DNA of 64,000 nucleotides from Ruminococcus flavefaciens (GCF_900108555.1 NZ_FNWV01000002.1:237389-301388); one strand, 5' to 3'. Positions 24,373 to 33,550 are shown, numbered from the stretch's first letter. Numbers and translations are program-made. Notes: a model not told the origin generated them from the letters alone.

Positions 24373-26799
24373 TCATAATACGAGTTCGTCGGTAACTTCA
24401 AGTGTATCTATAGCAGCTGCAACAAACTTGGTATTCGAGAGGGCATATACATAGTCGCCTATATATATAGCTCTGTCGAAGCCTGTTTTGCTGTAGTAGT
24501 ACGGCTCGTCATCGCTGGTGTTCAGGATTTCCGAGATATCGCCTTTTTCAACGAATTTGCCGTCCTCAAAGCTGAAGAAAACGTACTGTGATGATATTGA
24601 AGAGCTCCAGCCGTTATTATCGTCATAGTTCTCTGTTGTCATTTCTATCGGCACACCTATGAGATTTTTCTCGGGAGCTATGAGCAGAGCCTTTCTTTCC
24701 CATACAGCCGTAGAGTTATACCACTTTGATGTTGTGCTTGAAACACCGTCGTAGTCGTCATCGTAATCGTTGTTCCATGTGAATACATCAGCAGCCTTTA
24801 AGTTGTTAGGGTCGGAGTTGTCGAACATAGTCAGTCTCAGACCTGTTATTCTGCCGTTATCGTCAGCGTCCTGACCGAAGCCGAGAAGCAGTCCGTCGCC
24901 CCAGCTCTGCATATATGTGCTGAAACCGTTTATCTTGAGTTCGTCAAGTACAACAGGCTCGGCAGGATTACTGAGGTCAACAGCGTATAACGGGTCAGTC
25001 TGGCGGAATGTAACGATATAAGCCATATCGCCGCTGAAGCTTGCAGACTTGAGCTGCTCGCCAACGCCCAGATCACCAACATCGCCGATTATGTTCATAT
25101 CCATATCGAGGACATAGACATGAGTATCTGTTTTGACATTCTCATATGTGTAGTAGCCGTCCTCATCGCCTGTGATAGTGCCCCATATGTCCTCGAGGAA
25201 GGTCATATCATCGTCATTGTATTTGTAGAACGTCTTTTTCTGCTCGCTGTAGGTAGCAGCTACGCGGAAGTATCCGTTATACTCGCTCATTGAGAACTGA
25301 TCTTTTACATTGCCCTTGATAATGCCGCCTGCTTCGGGAACGATAGCACCGCCTGCGATAGATATACGGGTAATATCGGAAGTATTGTAATCGCCGTTCT
25401 CATCATCATAGCGTGTAGTAGCTGTGTAGAGATTGTTTGCGGAGCAGTAAACGCTTCCCGAATAACCTGCGAGAGTCTTTATATCATAAGCCTTCGGTTC
25501 ACCTGACTTGTTAAGGTCAACGCTGCCTATAACGCTGTAGCTGAGGTAGTATGAGCTGCCGAAGCCGCACTCGGGGAGGAGTATATCCTCGGGAGCGATA
25601 ACGTCAAAGTTCTTTTTGAAGCCATAGCGCGGTATATAATGAATTGTATCCTCACAGTCCTCTACTATATTGAATGAGCAGGTCGAGTAATCCGAGATAA
25701 GGAGCATATACCCCTCGGGAGAAATTCTTACGTCATTGAAATAGCCGTCCTGTTTATAAACATCAATAAGCTCGGGCTCGTCACCTGTGGTGAAGAAAGC
25801 TGCAAATGTATAGCCGCCTGAGGTATGAGTTGACTGGTCGTAGGTAGAATCCGTACCTATAACAACTATCATATCGTTATAGATGTACATATCACGGATA
25901 TTTGTATAATGCTCATCGCTGACACCGAGAGACTCGTTTATATTTATTGAAAAGCTGTGTGTGAACTTTCCGTTTTCAGCGTTTGCAGCAAAAAGCATGG
26001 GCTTATAGCTTTCTTCGTCAAACTTATTGGAAATGTAATAGATATGTTTTCCGTCAGTCTTTACGATATCAGCTTCGAGAACGTCCTGTTCCTGATTATA
26101 GGTATCGGAATGTTCGGGATCGGTTTCCTCGGGTTCAACAGCAGCTGTTGCAGTCTCGGTATCTGGCTCATCAACAGCAGTAGCAGGTTCGACATCGGGT
26201 TCGGCAGCAGCCTCGGTGGGCAGCTCAGCCGCAGGAGCAGTAACAGATTCACCTGATGTTGCAGTTGAATTTGTGTTTATGCTGAGCTCTTCGTTGCCGC
26301 TGCTGCCGAAAACAGGAACTTCTGCACCTGTTGCTCCGACATCCGCATCGTCAAATGCAGCTGCTTCCTCGACCATTTCATCTGCAATGGCGTTTTTATA
26401 TCTGTCTCTTTTGCTCTCTCTTTCAGCCTTTTTGTAGGACTTCTGGAACATGGTATATACCTGTTCATAGTCGGAAGCACCGCTCATATAGCTTGCCTGT
26501 TTCTTTGCTTCCTGATCTGTTGTGGTATTAATGATATCATGTACCGTAGCAGGCTCGGTAACAGTGATCTCCTTGTCAGTATATTTATTATTATTTCTGT
26601 TGTTCAGTGAATATACGGCAGTACCGCCGATAACGGTACAAGCAGCCGCAGCAGCGGTTATGCGTCCTGCAAGCTTTATGCCGCTTCTCTTTTTCTTAGG
26701 TGCTTGTTCGTCAAGCATTTTCTTTATATTTTCAGGTTTGAGAGAGTCGGGAACGGGCTCTTTGTTTATCATCTCTCTGATCTTATCGTCATTATTCAT
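24373..26799 (-). CDS. Membrane-anchored beta-propeller protein, likely partner of an ECF sigma factor
   Basis: 808 residues. A charged cytosolic N-terminus (1-42) is followed by one membrane helix (about 45-66, ITAAAAACTVIGGTAVYSL), a Glu/Ala/Pro/Thr-rich extracytoplasmic spacer (about 140-240) and a large beta domain from about 245. Repeated elements such as VLEADIVKTDGKHIYYIS and YVLDMDMNIIGDVGDLG identify the secreted beta-propeller family (formerly DUF2233-unrelated, PF09826-like). It follows the sigma gene by 19 bp. The helix and spacer layout matches the 2313-3545 protein. Sensing at the surface with release of the sigma factor is inferred from the pairing; no zinc-finger anti-sigma motif is seen in the N-terminus. 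Confidence 0.85.
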   Translation of the reverse strand: MNNDDKIREMINKEPVPDSLKPENIKKMLDEQAPKKKRSGIKLAGRITAAAAACTVIGGTAVYSLNNRNNNKYTDKEITVTEPATVHDIINTTTDQEAKKQASYMSGASDYEQVYTMFQKSYKKAERESKRDRYKNAIADEMVEEAAAFDDADVGATGAEVPVFGSSGNEELSINTNSTATSGESVTAPAAELPTEAAAEPDVEPATAVDEPDTETATAAVEPEETDPEHSDTYNQEQDVLEADIVKTDGKHIYYISNKFDEESYKPMLFAANAENGKFTHSFSININESLGVSDEHYTNIRDMYIYNDMIVVIGTDSTYDQSTHTSGGYTFAAFFTTGDEPELIDVYKQDGYFNDVRISPEGYMLLISDYSTCSFNIVEDCEDTIHYIPRYGFKKNFDVIAPEDILLPECGFGSSYYLSYSVIGSVDLNKSGEPKAYDIKTLAGYSGSVYCSANNLYTATTRYDDENGDYNTSDITRISIAGGAIVPEAGGIIKGNVKDQFSMSEYNGYFRVAATYSEQKKTFYKYNDDDMTFLEDIWGTITGDEDGYYTYENVKTDTHVYVLDMDMNIIGDVGDLGVGEQLKSASFSGDMAYIVTFRQTDPLYAVDLSNPAEPVVLDELKINGFSTYMQSWGDGLLLGFGQDADDNGRITGLRLTMFDNSDPNNLKAADVFTWNNDYDDDYDGVSSTTSKWYNSTAVWERKALLIAPEKNLIGVPIEMTTENYDDNNGWSSSISSQYVFFSFEDGKFVEKGDISEILNTSDDEPYYYSKTGFDRAIYIGDYVYALSNTKFVAAAIDTLEVTDELVL

Positions 26800-26818
26800 A
26801 TGTATTCTCCTTTCGGAC

Positions 26819-27328
26819 TCATAGTTCAGGGGTAAGCTCCAGCCTTAGCTTTTGTTTTATCCTCGTCAGCCGTGATCGGACGGTGCTGGGCTTTATGCCG
26901 CAGACCTGAGATATCTCGTCGCTTGAATAGCCTTCGAGCACTGACATGGAAAGCAGCAGGCGAGATTCGGTATCGAGATTTTCCACAGCTTCACGAAGCT
27001 CGACTGACTCAAAGTCAAAGCTTTCAGTCAGGTCTGTGTTTTCGTTGAGTTCATCGGCAGGCTCAAAATACGAGCGTTGTTTTCTTTTTATCTTAGCAGC
27101 AAGGATAGTCATTATCCAGCTTCTGAATTTTTCGGGACTGCGCAATTTTTTGATCGAACAGAATGCGTCCAGTACGGTATCGCTTACTGTGTCGGCAGCG
27201 TCATGGGGACTTCGCAGACTGTAAAGTGCAATATGATACAGGTCCTCGTAAACTGTAGCGTACAGTCTCGCGAAAGCTTCCGTACTTCCTTCACGGGCAA
27301 GTCGGACATCTTCTGAGTAGTCATTCAT
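26819..27328 (-). CDS. ECF-type RNA polymerase sigma factor
   Basis: 169 residues. Region 2 lies at about 15-90 (ADTVSDTVLDAFCSIKKL, then FRSWIMTILAAKI) and region 4 at about 115-165 (MSVLEGYSSDEISQVCGIKP, then STVRSRLTRIKQKLRLEL). A good Shine-Dalgarno (GGAGG) precedes the ATG. The pairing with the anchored beta-propeller gene is the second sigma/one-pass pair in this window; the two sigma proteins are clearly different in sequence. Confidence 0.92.
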   Translation of the reverse strand: MNDYSEDVRLAREGSTEAFARLYATVYEDLYHIALYSLRSPHDAADTVSDTVLDAFCSIKKLRSPEKFRSWIMTILAAKIKRKQRSYFEPADELNENTDLTESFDFESVELREAVENLDTESRLLLSMSVLEGYSSDEISQVCGIKPSTVRSRLTRIKQKLRLELTPEL

Positions 27329-27512
27329 GTGGATCCCTCCTTTGAATTCGAATTCATAAATTATGTGTCATCGGGAATGCAGATCGCTGCAAAAGATGTA
27401 TAAAATCGGCGATTTAAACAAAATGTAAACCGCTTGATTGTGGATTATAACGATATATAAATATTCAACCCACAAAAATGCTCTTATGGTGTAAAAAACG
27501 CAGAAAAGTTCA

Positions 27513-27541
27513 TTGACAATTCTTAATAAATCATGTATAAT
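27513..27541 (+). promoter_or_regulatory. Promoter of the 27573 regulator gene
   Basis: TTGACA (27513-27518), 17-bp spacer, TATAAT (27536-27541): full consensus, 31 bp before the start. Confidence 0.85.
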
Positions 27542-27572
27542 ATAAGTAACTTCTAATGTAGGGGTGGGAAAC

Positions 27573-29738
27573 TTGATCAAAAAAAAGAGAACGATCTTTG
27601 GCGTTGTAGCTGCTGAGGCGAACAGTATTGAACAGCGTCAGGTCATAAAAGGAGTTGCAAGGTTCGATCAGTGTGTCGGAATAGATACGATCATTTTCTC
27701 CAATAATTATAATCCTAATATTAAGGAAAAGGAGCTTTTCTGCGAAAACAGGATATATGATCTTATCATGTCTGACGAGATCGACGGACTTATCATTATT
27801 TCAGAATCGTTTGTAAATGAAGATCTGCGCAAGGTGATCGCTGATCTTCTTTCACGCAAGACGATACCGATAGTCGTTGTAGGCACGTACCTTGCCGAGC
27901 TTGATATGCCGCAGTGTACATTTATAAATACCAGCGACGAAAATGATATCGAGGATCTTACCGATCATCTTGTAGATAAGCATGGCTTTACAGAAATAGA
28001 TATAATAACAGGCTATGATTTTATCGAAGCATCAAATCTCAGAGTTAACGGCTACAGGAAATCTCTCGAAAAGCACGGTATCGAATATGATGAAAAGCGT
28101 GTGCATTACGGAAATTTCTGGATGAATTCGGGCGAAGAGCTTGCAGAGCGTTATCATAACGGCGAGCTTCCTTTGCCTCAGGCTATAGTCTGCGCCAATG
28201 ATTATATGGCTTACGGACTTATAGACAAATTTGATGAGCTTGGCATAAAAGTACCCGACGATGTTACAGTAGTAGGCTATGAATTCGTAGGTGATCGTTT
28301 TATGCATTCGCCGCTGCTCACGACATACAAGAGAAACCGTGAAACTATAGGCGAGGACGCGGCGAATTTTGTATACAGCAAACTCAAAAACAGAGAATTT
28401 CTTTTTGCGCCGCCTAAGGGCGAGCTGGTATGCGGTTCAAGCTGCACCTGCGGCATAGACCGTGTACAGTATAAAGATGAGCTGAAAAATGCGCGTACCA
28501 AAAAGGAATACGACAACTGGAACTTGTTCAATCCTCTTGACCAGAAGCTGACAGAGTGCCGTACACTCGGTGAATTCACTGATATATGCAGCGAATACCA
28601 CTGGCAGGTGCGCGGTATCCAGAGTTTTTATCTGTGCCTTTATAAAAACTGGTATGATACAGATTCAGAGCTCAGCGAGATACTTTCGTGTCAGTGCATG
28701 GTAAACTGGGAGGACAGGACTCCGTTCGATATGCACAAATTCAATTTCTCTGCACTTCTCTCAAAGAATTACGAGCCTGCTGTGTATTATTTCAATCCGC
28801 TGTTCTTCAATGACAGGCTTTTCGGACATCTTGTGCTCAAATACCATGATCCCGATACCTATGACGATATCTACAGAAACTGGCTCAAATCCGTATCCAA
28901 CGGACTTGAGTTCCTGCGCATGAAGAATGATATCCAGTATCTTACACAGTGTCAGAATTTGTCGGATATGCGTGATACTCTTACGGGAATGTACAACGAG
29001 ACAGGCATGAGAAAGGCTTATCATACCCTTGATATCGAAAATCAGGAATACGCTCTCGTTATGCTGAGGATAGGTATCTCAAATGCAGGATTTTACGAGC
29101 TCAACGGCAAGATACCTGCTGTTATGGACGCAGCTGAGGCTATCAATCAGTTCTGCGGAAGCAATGATATCTGCGGCAGAGTCAATGACAATACCTTTGC
29201 CTGCATAATACAGGGCGAAACAGATACCGAGCTCCTTGAAAACAGGCTTAATTCCATAATGCTCCAGCACGCTGTATATATAGACCAGTACGGACTTGAT
29301 TCCTTTGTTTATGCAGCTATCAAGTGCAACGAGAAATCATATACCAAGCTCACGGCAATGTGTACGGATATACTTGCCGAGCGTCAGCGCGAGAAAATGG
29401 AGATGCGTATGCGTCCGCATTACGAGGATATGCTCAGTATAAGGAGCTATATCTACAGCAATCCGCAGGACAGCTTCGAGTCTGAAAAGCTCCGCAAGCT
29501 CTATCCATACAGCGCAGGACATCTCCGCGAGGTATACAAGAAGTGCTTCGGCGTGAGCATACATAAGGACTGCATCAACGCACGTATGGCAAAGGCGACC
29601 TACTGCCTGACGGTAACACCGATGAGTATGGCGGAGATAGCGGAGCAGTGCGGATATGTGGACAGTAAATACTTCCTGCGTCAGTTCCTTGCAACGGTAG
29701 GAGTAACACCAAATCAATACCGCAACATGGCTAAATGA
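27573..29738 (+). CDS. Three-part regulator: LacI-type sensor, degenerate GGDEF domain, AraC-type DNA-binding domain
   Basis: 721 residues from TTG 27573 (AGGGGTGGG upstream; GTG 27564 is the other choice). Residues ~5-280 form a LacI/periplasmic-binding fold (IFGVVAAEANSIEQRQ, IDGLIIISE, PQAIVCANDYMAYGLIDKF). An SCTCG motif then leads to a middle domain. At about 470-600 is a GGDEF-like domain that starts normally (MRDTLTGMYNETGM) but lacks the GGDEF loop (RVNDNTFACI), so it should not make c-di-GMP. The last ~110 residues are an AraC helix-turn-helix pair (MSMAEIAEQCGYVDSKYFLRQF, then GVTPNQYR). There is no signal or membrane helix, so it probably senses a cytosolic sugar-like ligand and binds DNA. 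Close in plan to 45261-47171. Confidence 0.88.
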   Translation: MIKKKRTIFGVVAAEANSIEQRQVIKGVARFDQCVGIDTIIFSNNYNPNIKEKELFCENRIYDLIMSDEIDGLIIISESFVNEDLRKVIADLLSRKTIPIVVVGTYLAELDMPQCTFINTSDENDIEDLTDHLVDKHGFTEIDIITGYDFIEASNLRVNGYRKSLEKHGIEYDEKRVHYGNFWMNSGEELAERYHNGELPLPQAIVCANDYMAYGLIDKFDELGIKVPDDVTVVGYEFVGDRFMHSPLLTTYKRNRETIGEDAANFVYSKLKNREFLFAPPKGELVCGSSCTCGIDRVQYKDELKNARTKKEYDNWNLFNPLDQKLTECRTLGEFTDICSEYHWQVRGIQSFYLCLYKNWYDTDSELSEILSCQCMVNWEDRTPFDMHKFNFSALLSKNYEPAVYYFNPLFFNDRLFGHLVLKYHDPDTYDDIYRNWLKSVSNGLEFLRMKNDIQYLTQCQNLSDMRDTLTGMYNETGMRKAYHTLDIENQEYALVMLRIGISNAGFYELNGKIPAVMDAAEAINQFCGSNDICGRVNDNTFACIIQGETDTELLENRLNSIMLQHAVYIDQYGLDSFVYAAIKCNEKSYTKLTAMCTDILAERQREKMEMRMRPHYEDMLSIRSYIYSNPQDSFESEKLRKLYPYSAGHLREVYKKCFGVSIHKDCINARMAKATYCLTVTPMSMAEIAEQCGYVDSKYFLRQFLATVGVTPNQYRNMAK

Positions 29739-29756
29739 GCTGCTAGCCTTTAGCTT

Positions 29757-29824
29757 GTAGGGGCTGCCTTTGGCAGTCCGCAATGAATACTAATGTATGT
29801 AGGGGCGCATTCCGTGCGCCCTCG
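29757..29824. repeat. Two TGTAGGGG-type palindromes
   Basis: TTGTAGGGGCTGCCTTTGGC and GTAGGGGCGCATTCCGTGCG, each folding back on a complementary half (GGCAGTCC and GCGCCC). They follow a TTAGCC word tract after the regulator gene. Confidence 0.65.
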
Positions 29825-29908
29825 AAAAAAATTCAACTATGAATTTTCACATATGGATACACCAGATGCATTCCGCTCGCCCGTACAAGCAATACACAAA
29901 TTGACAAA

Positions 29909-29943
29909 AACCCGAAAGCTTCATTATCCGAATGCTTTCGGGT
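29909..29943 (-). terminator. Terminator of the 29971 gene
   Basis: ACCCGAAAGC/GCTTTCGGGT stem; on the minus strand it is followed by TTTTTG. Confidence 0.8.
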
Positions 29944-29970
29944 TTATTTTTCAGTGTATATTATAATGTA

Positions 29971-30348
29971 TCAGACCATTTTTCCGTCTTTGACCGAAAC
30001 AGCCACCTGCCAATCATCTTCGTAAACAATAGTGCCGACGAAGTTGGTATACACAACATCATAGGGCTTTTTATATTTCTCCAGCAGCATTATGGCAGGT
30101 TCGAGCTTTTTTATCATGTGTTCGGTACTCTCACACTTGAAAAAAGTAATGACTGTTTCTCGATTTTTGCAGGGCTCAGGCTCGGGAAGATTTTCCTTGA
30201 ACCATTCATCAATTGAAATGAACAGCTTTTCATCTTCATCTGTCATGACCTTATCATTTATCAAATTCCAGCACAAACTGAATACACCTTTGGGATATTT
30301 CGTTATATAGGAATTATCTCTGCCCTGTATGCGCATATATTTGTACAT
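29971..30348 (-). CDS. Small soluble protein of unknown function
   Basis: 125 residues, no signal or membrane helix. It starts MYKYMRIQGRDNSYIT, is rich in aromatic and charged residues, and contains KNRETVITFFKC and EPAIMLLEKYKKPYDVVYTN. I recognise no family. GGGGAG precedes the ATG. It has its own consensus promoter about 220 bp upstream, separated by several palindromic repeats, and its own terminator. Confidence 0.7.
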   Translation of the reverse strand: MYKYMRIQGRDNSYITKYPKGVFSLCWNLINDKVMTDEDEKLFISIDEWFKENLPEPEPCKNRETVITFFKCESTEHMIKKLEPAIMLLEKYKKPYDVVYTNFVGTIVYEDDWQVAVSVKDGKMV

Positions 30349-30383
30349 TGTTTTCTCCCCTGATTATAGCCGTTAGCCTATTG

Positions 30384-30500
30384 TAGGTGGCGGATATTGT
30401 CCGCCCGTGATACAATAATAATATTTGTGGGGCGATGTGGGCATCGCCCCCTACAGTACAACTGCGTATCTGTGGGCGAGCGGAACTCGCCCCTACAAAC
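30384..30500. repeat. Cluster of three TGTAGGGG-type palindromes
   Basis: TGTAGGTGGCGGATATTGTC/CGCCC, TGTGGGGCGATG/CATCGCCCCCTACA and TGGGCGAGCGGAACTCGCCC/CTACA in succession, followed by an ACTAATCACTAATAACTAACC word tract to about 30530. In the 5' leader of the 29971 gene. Confidence 0.7.
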
Positions 30501-30571
30501 TAACAACTAATCACTAATAACTAACCACTATCATAATTTTGCTCCGCAAAACTATGATTTATTTTACTAAG

Positions 30572-30600
30572 ATTATACCGCAAAAAGCTCAATATGTCAA
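30572..30600 (-). promoter_or_regulatory. Promoter of the 29971 gene
   Basis: On the minus strand, TTGACA (30600-30595), 17-bp spacer, TATAAT (30577-30572). Confidence 0.75.
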
Positions 30601-30602
30601 CA

Positions 30603-30726
30603 AAAAGCCGCAGCACGGGAAATGCTGCGGCTTTTATAATTGTATTAATGTGCGGATAATATCCGCCACTACTATTCGTAAGGCACGGACTGCCAAAGGC
30701 AGCCCCTACAAATGCTAATTGCTAAC
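30603..30726 (-). terminator. Terminator of the manA-glk operon, plus one palindromic repeat
   Basis: AAAAGCCGCAGCA/TGCTGCGGCTTTT at 30603-30636 is the terminator. Between it and glk lies a TGTAGGGG-type repeat (GGCGGATATT-like half at ~30652 and GGACTGCCAAAGGCAGCCCC at ~30687-30706). Confidence 0.85.
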
Positions 30727-30729
30727 GGC

Positions 30730-31683
30730 TTATTTAGCCCTGCCGAGGAAAGCAGCACCGATGATACCTGCGTCGTTGCCGAGCTTAGCAATAACGATCT
30801 CTGTATTCTTAGGTGAGTTGCGTGTGTAAACTTCCTTAGCAACAAGCTCCTTCATAGGGAGGAGGAGAGGATCGCCCTCGTTGCAGACACCGCCGCCGAT
30901 GCAGAGGATATCTGGCTGGAAGATATTGATAGTATTTGTGATACCTGCTGCCAGGTACTTGATGTACTTGTCAACAACAGCCTTAGCGTACTTGTCGCCT
31001 GCTCTCATGCAGTCAAATGAAGTGCGAGCTGTTACCTTGCCCTTTTCCTTTTCGGACTGAGCCATGATGCAGTCAGGGTGCTCAGCGATAGCTTCCTTAG
31101 TCATGCGGATAAGACCTGTAGCAGAGGAATAAGCCTCAAAGCAGCCTTTTCTGCCGCATGAGCACTGTGCTCCGTCAACTTCGATAACAGTATGACCGAT
31201 CTCAGCACCTGCAAAGTTGGAGCCTGAGTAGATCTTGCCGTCGATGATGATACCGCCGCCAACGCCTGTTCCGAGAGTGATGCATACAGCGTTCTTTGCA
31301 CCCTTTGCAGCACCTGCCACGAACTCGCCGTATGCAGCAGCATTAGCGTCATTTTCAATAAATACAGGCTTGTCGATAGACTCCTGAATGTACTTTACCA
31401 TAGGAGTATCCTTGAAGCCGAGGTTGTTTGAGTATTCGATGATACCTGTTTCGCTGTTGGCGATACCGGGAGTACCAACGCCGATCCATTCGATCTGATC
31501 CATAGTGAGCTTTGCATTCTTTACAGCTTCAATTGCCATTTTAGCCATATCGTCAGCGATCTCCTTTTCGGGACGCGGACAATTTGTCTTTGTGCTTGCC
31601 TTTGCGATGATATTATATTTCTCATCAACAACACCTGCAACGATATTAGTACCGCCAAGGTCAATTCCTACATAATATTTCAT
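30730..31683 (-). CDS. glk: ROK-family glucokinase
   Basis: 317 residues, normal for ROK glucokinases of Gram-positives. It has the ATP site YVGIDLGGTNIVAGVV, the substrate stretch IENDANAAAYGEFVAGAA, the phosphate loop ITLGTGVGGGIIIDG and the ROK zinc site CSCGRKGCFEAYSS. It phosphorylates glucose (possibly other hexoses) with ATP for glycolysis. GAGGATATAAAATG is a good start. It is the last gene after GH25 and manA, 12 bp behind manA. Confidence 0.95.
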   Translation of the reverse strand: MKYYVGIDLGGTNIVAGVVDEKYNIIAKASTKTNCPRPEKEIADDMAKMAIEAVKNAKLTMDQIEWIGVGTPGIANSETGIIEYSNNLGFKDTPMVKYIQESIDKPVFIENDANAAAYGEFVAGAAKGAKNAVCITLGTGVGGGIIIDGKIYSGSNFAGAEIGHTVIEVDGAQCSCGRKGCFEAYSSATGLIRMTKEAIAEHPDCIMAQSEKEKGKVTARTSFDCMRAGDKYAKAVVDKYIKYLAAGITNTINIFQPDILCIGGGVCNEGDPLLLPMKELVAKEVYTRNSPKNTEIVIAKLGNDAGIIGAAFLGRAK

Positions 31684-31695
31684 TTTATATCCTCC

Positions 31696-32652
31696 TTATG
31701 GAATTGTGGTGATAATGACATCACAATTTCCTTTTATAACGTAATTTCCTGTGCCTGCTGGGACAAAAACACTTGTACCCATTTCAAGGCTGATACAGCA
31801 GTCGTCTGTACTCAGCTCGCCGCTGCCGCCGATAACGAGAACATGAGAGAAGGAGCTGTCATCGGCAAAAAGTTCAGCCTCCTTGATAAGTCTCTCTCTG
31901 TTGACGTTGAAGTAGTCACATTCAGCAAGAAGCTGTATAACAACGCCGTCAAGCTCCATACCGTAAACAGGTCTGTGGGGATCAAGAGGCTCTGTATTTG
32001 TGACTTCGAGAGCCTTTTCAATGTGGAGCTGTCTCGGCTTGCCGTCAGCACCAAGTCTGCCGTAGTCGTAAACGCGGTATGTCACATTGGAGCTCTGCTG
32101 TATTTCGGCAATGAGTATTCCCTTGCCGATAGCGTGGAGAGTGCCGGGCTCTATGAAGAAAACGTCGCCTTTCTTTACAGGAACGCGGTTCACCTTGTCC
32201 ATGAGGGTATTGTCCTCGATAGCCTTGCGGAACTCTTCCTTTGTTATCTTCTCCTTGAAGCCGTAAACAAGCTCTGCATCGGGTTCAGCGTCGATAACGT
32301 ACCACATTTCGGTCTTGCCGTTGTCGTTTTCGTATTTCTGCGCGTATTCGTCACAGGGGTGTACCTGTACCGATAAGTCGTTTTTAGCGTCGATGAGCTT
32401 TACAAGTACGGGGAATGTGCTGAACTTTTTGCAGTTCTTTCCCAGTATCTCAGGGTGTTTTTCAATAAGCTCGGAAAGTTTCATTCCGTCAAATTCGCCG
32501 CCGCTGACAACAGACTCGCCGTCAGGGTGACAGCTCAGCTCCCAGCTTTCCGCGAGACGCTCCAGCTCACTTTCCTTGCCGAAGATATCCCTCAGCTTAG
32601 TGCCGCCCCAGATATAATCTTTAATAGGTGCATTGAGTAAAAATGGTTTCAC
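31696..32652 (-). CDS. manA: Mannose-6-phosphate isomerase, type I
   Basis: 318 residues with a GTG start, the short Firmicutes form. Zinc-site motifs are QVHPCDEYAQ, KTEMWYVI and EPGTLHAIGKG; the N-terminus has YIWGGTKLRDIFGK. It interconverts mannose-6-phosphate and fructose-6-phosphate. It is adjacent to glk; with the GH26 mannanase elsewhere in the window this fits use of mannose from mannans, though the genes are not in one operon. Confidence 0.95.
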   Translation of the reverse strand: MKPFLLNAPIKDYIWGGTKLRDIFGKESELERLAESWELSCHPDGESVVSGGEFDGMKLSELIEKHPEILGKNCKKFSTFPVLVKLIDAKNDLSVQVHPCDEYAQKYENDNGKTEMWYVIDAEPDAELVYGFKEKITKEEFRKAIEDNTLMDKVNRVPVKKGDVFFIEPGTLHAIGKGILIAEIQQSSNVTYRVYDYGRLGADGKPRQLHIEKALEVTNTEPLDPHRPVYGMELDGVVIQLLAECDYFNVNRERLIKEAELFADDSSFSHVLVIGGSGELSTDDCCISLEMGTSVFVPAGTGNYVIKGNCDVIITTIP

Positions 32653-32701
32653 GATAGTACCTTTCTGTATGGAACACCGCCTAAGTGCTCCGTATTATTG
32701 G

Positions 32702-33448
32702 TTATGATATTGCTTTTTTATTATTCGGCATTGGGAATTCCTTTTCAAAGTCTTCCGCAGAGCCGTTGTATACATTTAAGTCGATATGCTCCTCATCGCC
32801 GTCATATCCCGTGAGGACTCCCTTGTCACTGTACTGCCAGAACTTCCAGCTGAGAAGATCGGGCTCGCAGTTGACATTTCTTATCCACAGCGGACAGTCC
32901 GAGTAGTTTCCTCTTATGTATCTGAAATAAACGGGGAGAGTAGTATATATTATGGGCTTTACACCGTAATATGCCTCAAGCCTTTCAATAAGAGGGCGAA
33001 GTATCTTTTCGGTCTCTTCCTTTGAGGGCTTGTTGCTGCGTTTGTCAGCGTAATACTCTATGTCGATAACAGGCGGAAGGTCTATTTCCTCAGGACTCAC
33101 TGACGATATGAAGTTTTCAGCCTGAGTATCTCCTGCACTGTCAAAGCTGAAGAAGTGATAGGCTGATACTCTGATGCCTGTTGAAGCAGCTCTGTCGAGA
33201 TTTCTGCGAACTGACTCGTCAGTGTGACCGCTGCCCTCAGTAGCCTTTATAAAAGCGAATGATACATTTTGTGATTCAAGCTCCTGCCAGTTGATATCTC
33301 CCTGATAGTTTGAAACATCAACGCCGAATACAGGGTATTTTGCCTTGTTTACTTTAGCTGTGGCAAAGAACAGAGCCGAAGCCGCAGCAGCAGTTATAAG
33401 AAATGAGCCCAGCAGAGAGCAAAGGATATTTCTTTTTATGATATGCAT
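32702..33448 (-). CDS. GH25 lysozyme-type muramidase, membrane-anchored or secreted
   Basis: 248 residues from ATG 33448 (GGGGAG upstream); a TTG at 33505 would give a longer but unsupported start. After an N-terminal hydrophobic helix (about 10-32) comes a GH25 domain: FGVDVSNYQGDINWQEL, FIKATEGSGHTD, SAYHFFSFDS, the catalytic pair in VIDIEYY and FWQYSDKG. It cuts the muramic acid-glucosamine bond of peptidoglycan and probably serves wall remodelling. The stop lies 49 bp before manA; all three genes are on the minus strand and may share a transcript. Confidence 0.93.
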   Translation of the reverse strand: MHIIKRNILCSLLGSFLITAAAASALFFATAKVNKAKYPVFGVDVSNYQGDINWQELESQNVSFAFIKATEGSGHTDESVRRNLDRAASTGIRVSAYHFFSFDSAGDTQAENFISSVSPEEIDLPPVIDIEYYADKRSNKPSKEETEKILRPLIERLEAYYGVKPIIYTTLPVYFRYIRGNYSDCPLWIRNVNCEPDLLSWKFWQYSDKGVLTGYDGDEEHIDLNVYNGSAEDFEKEFPMPNNKKAIS

Positions 33449-33521
33449 ATCGAATGCAGCTCCCCTCAAAAGCTCAAAGGCAATAACGCCGAGCCAAGAA
33501 TCCAAAAGTCATACAATATAT

Positions 33522-33550
33522 ATAATAAACTAAAAACGGCAAATAGTCAA
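33522..33550 (-). promoter_or_regulatory. Promoter of the GH25-manA-glk run
   Basis: On the minus strand, TTGACT (33550-33545), 17-bp spacer, TATTAT (33527-33522). Confidence 0.6.

Noticed and set aside
30384..30726. Transposon ends or insertion sequence
   Set aside because: Only short palindromes are present; no transposase frame lies between or beside them.
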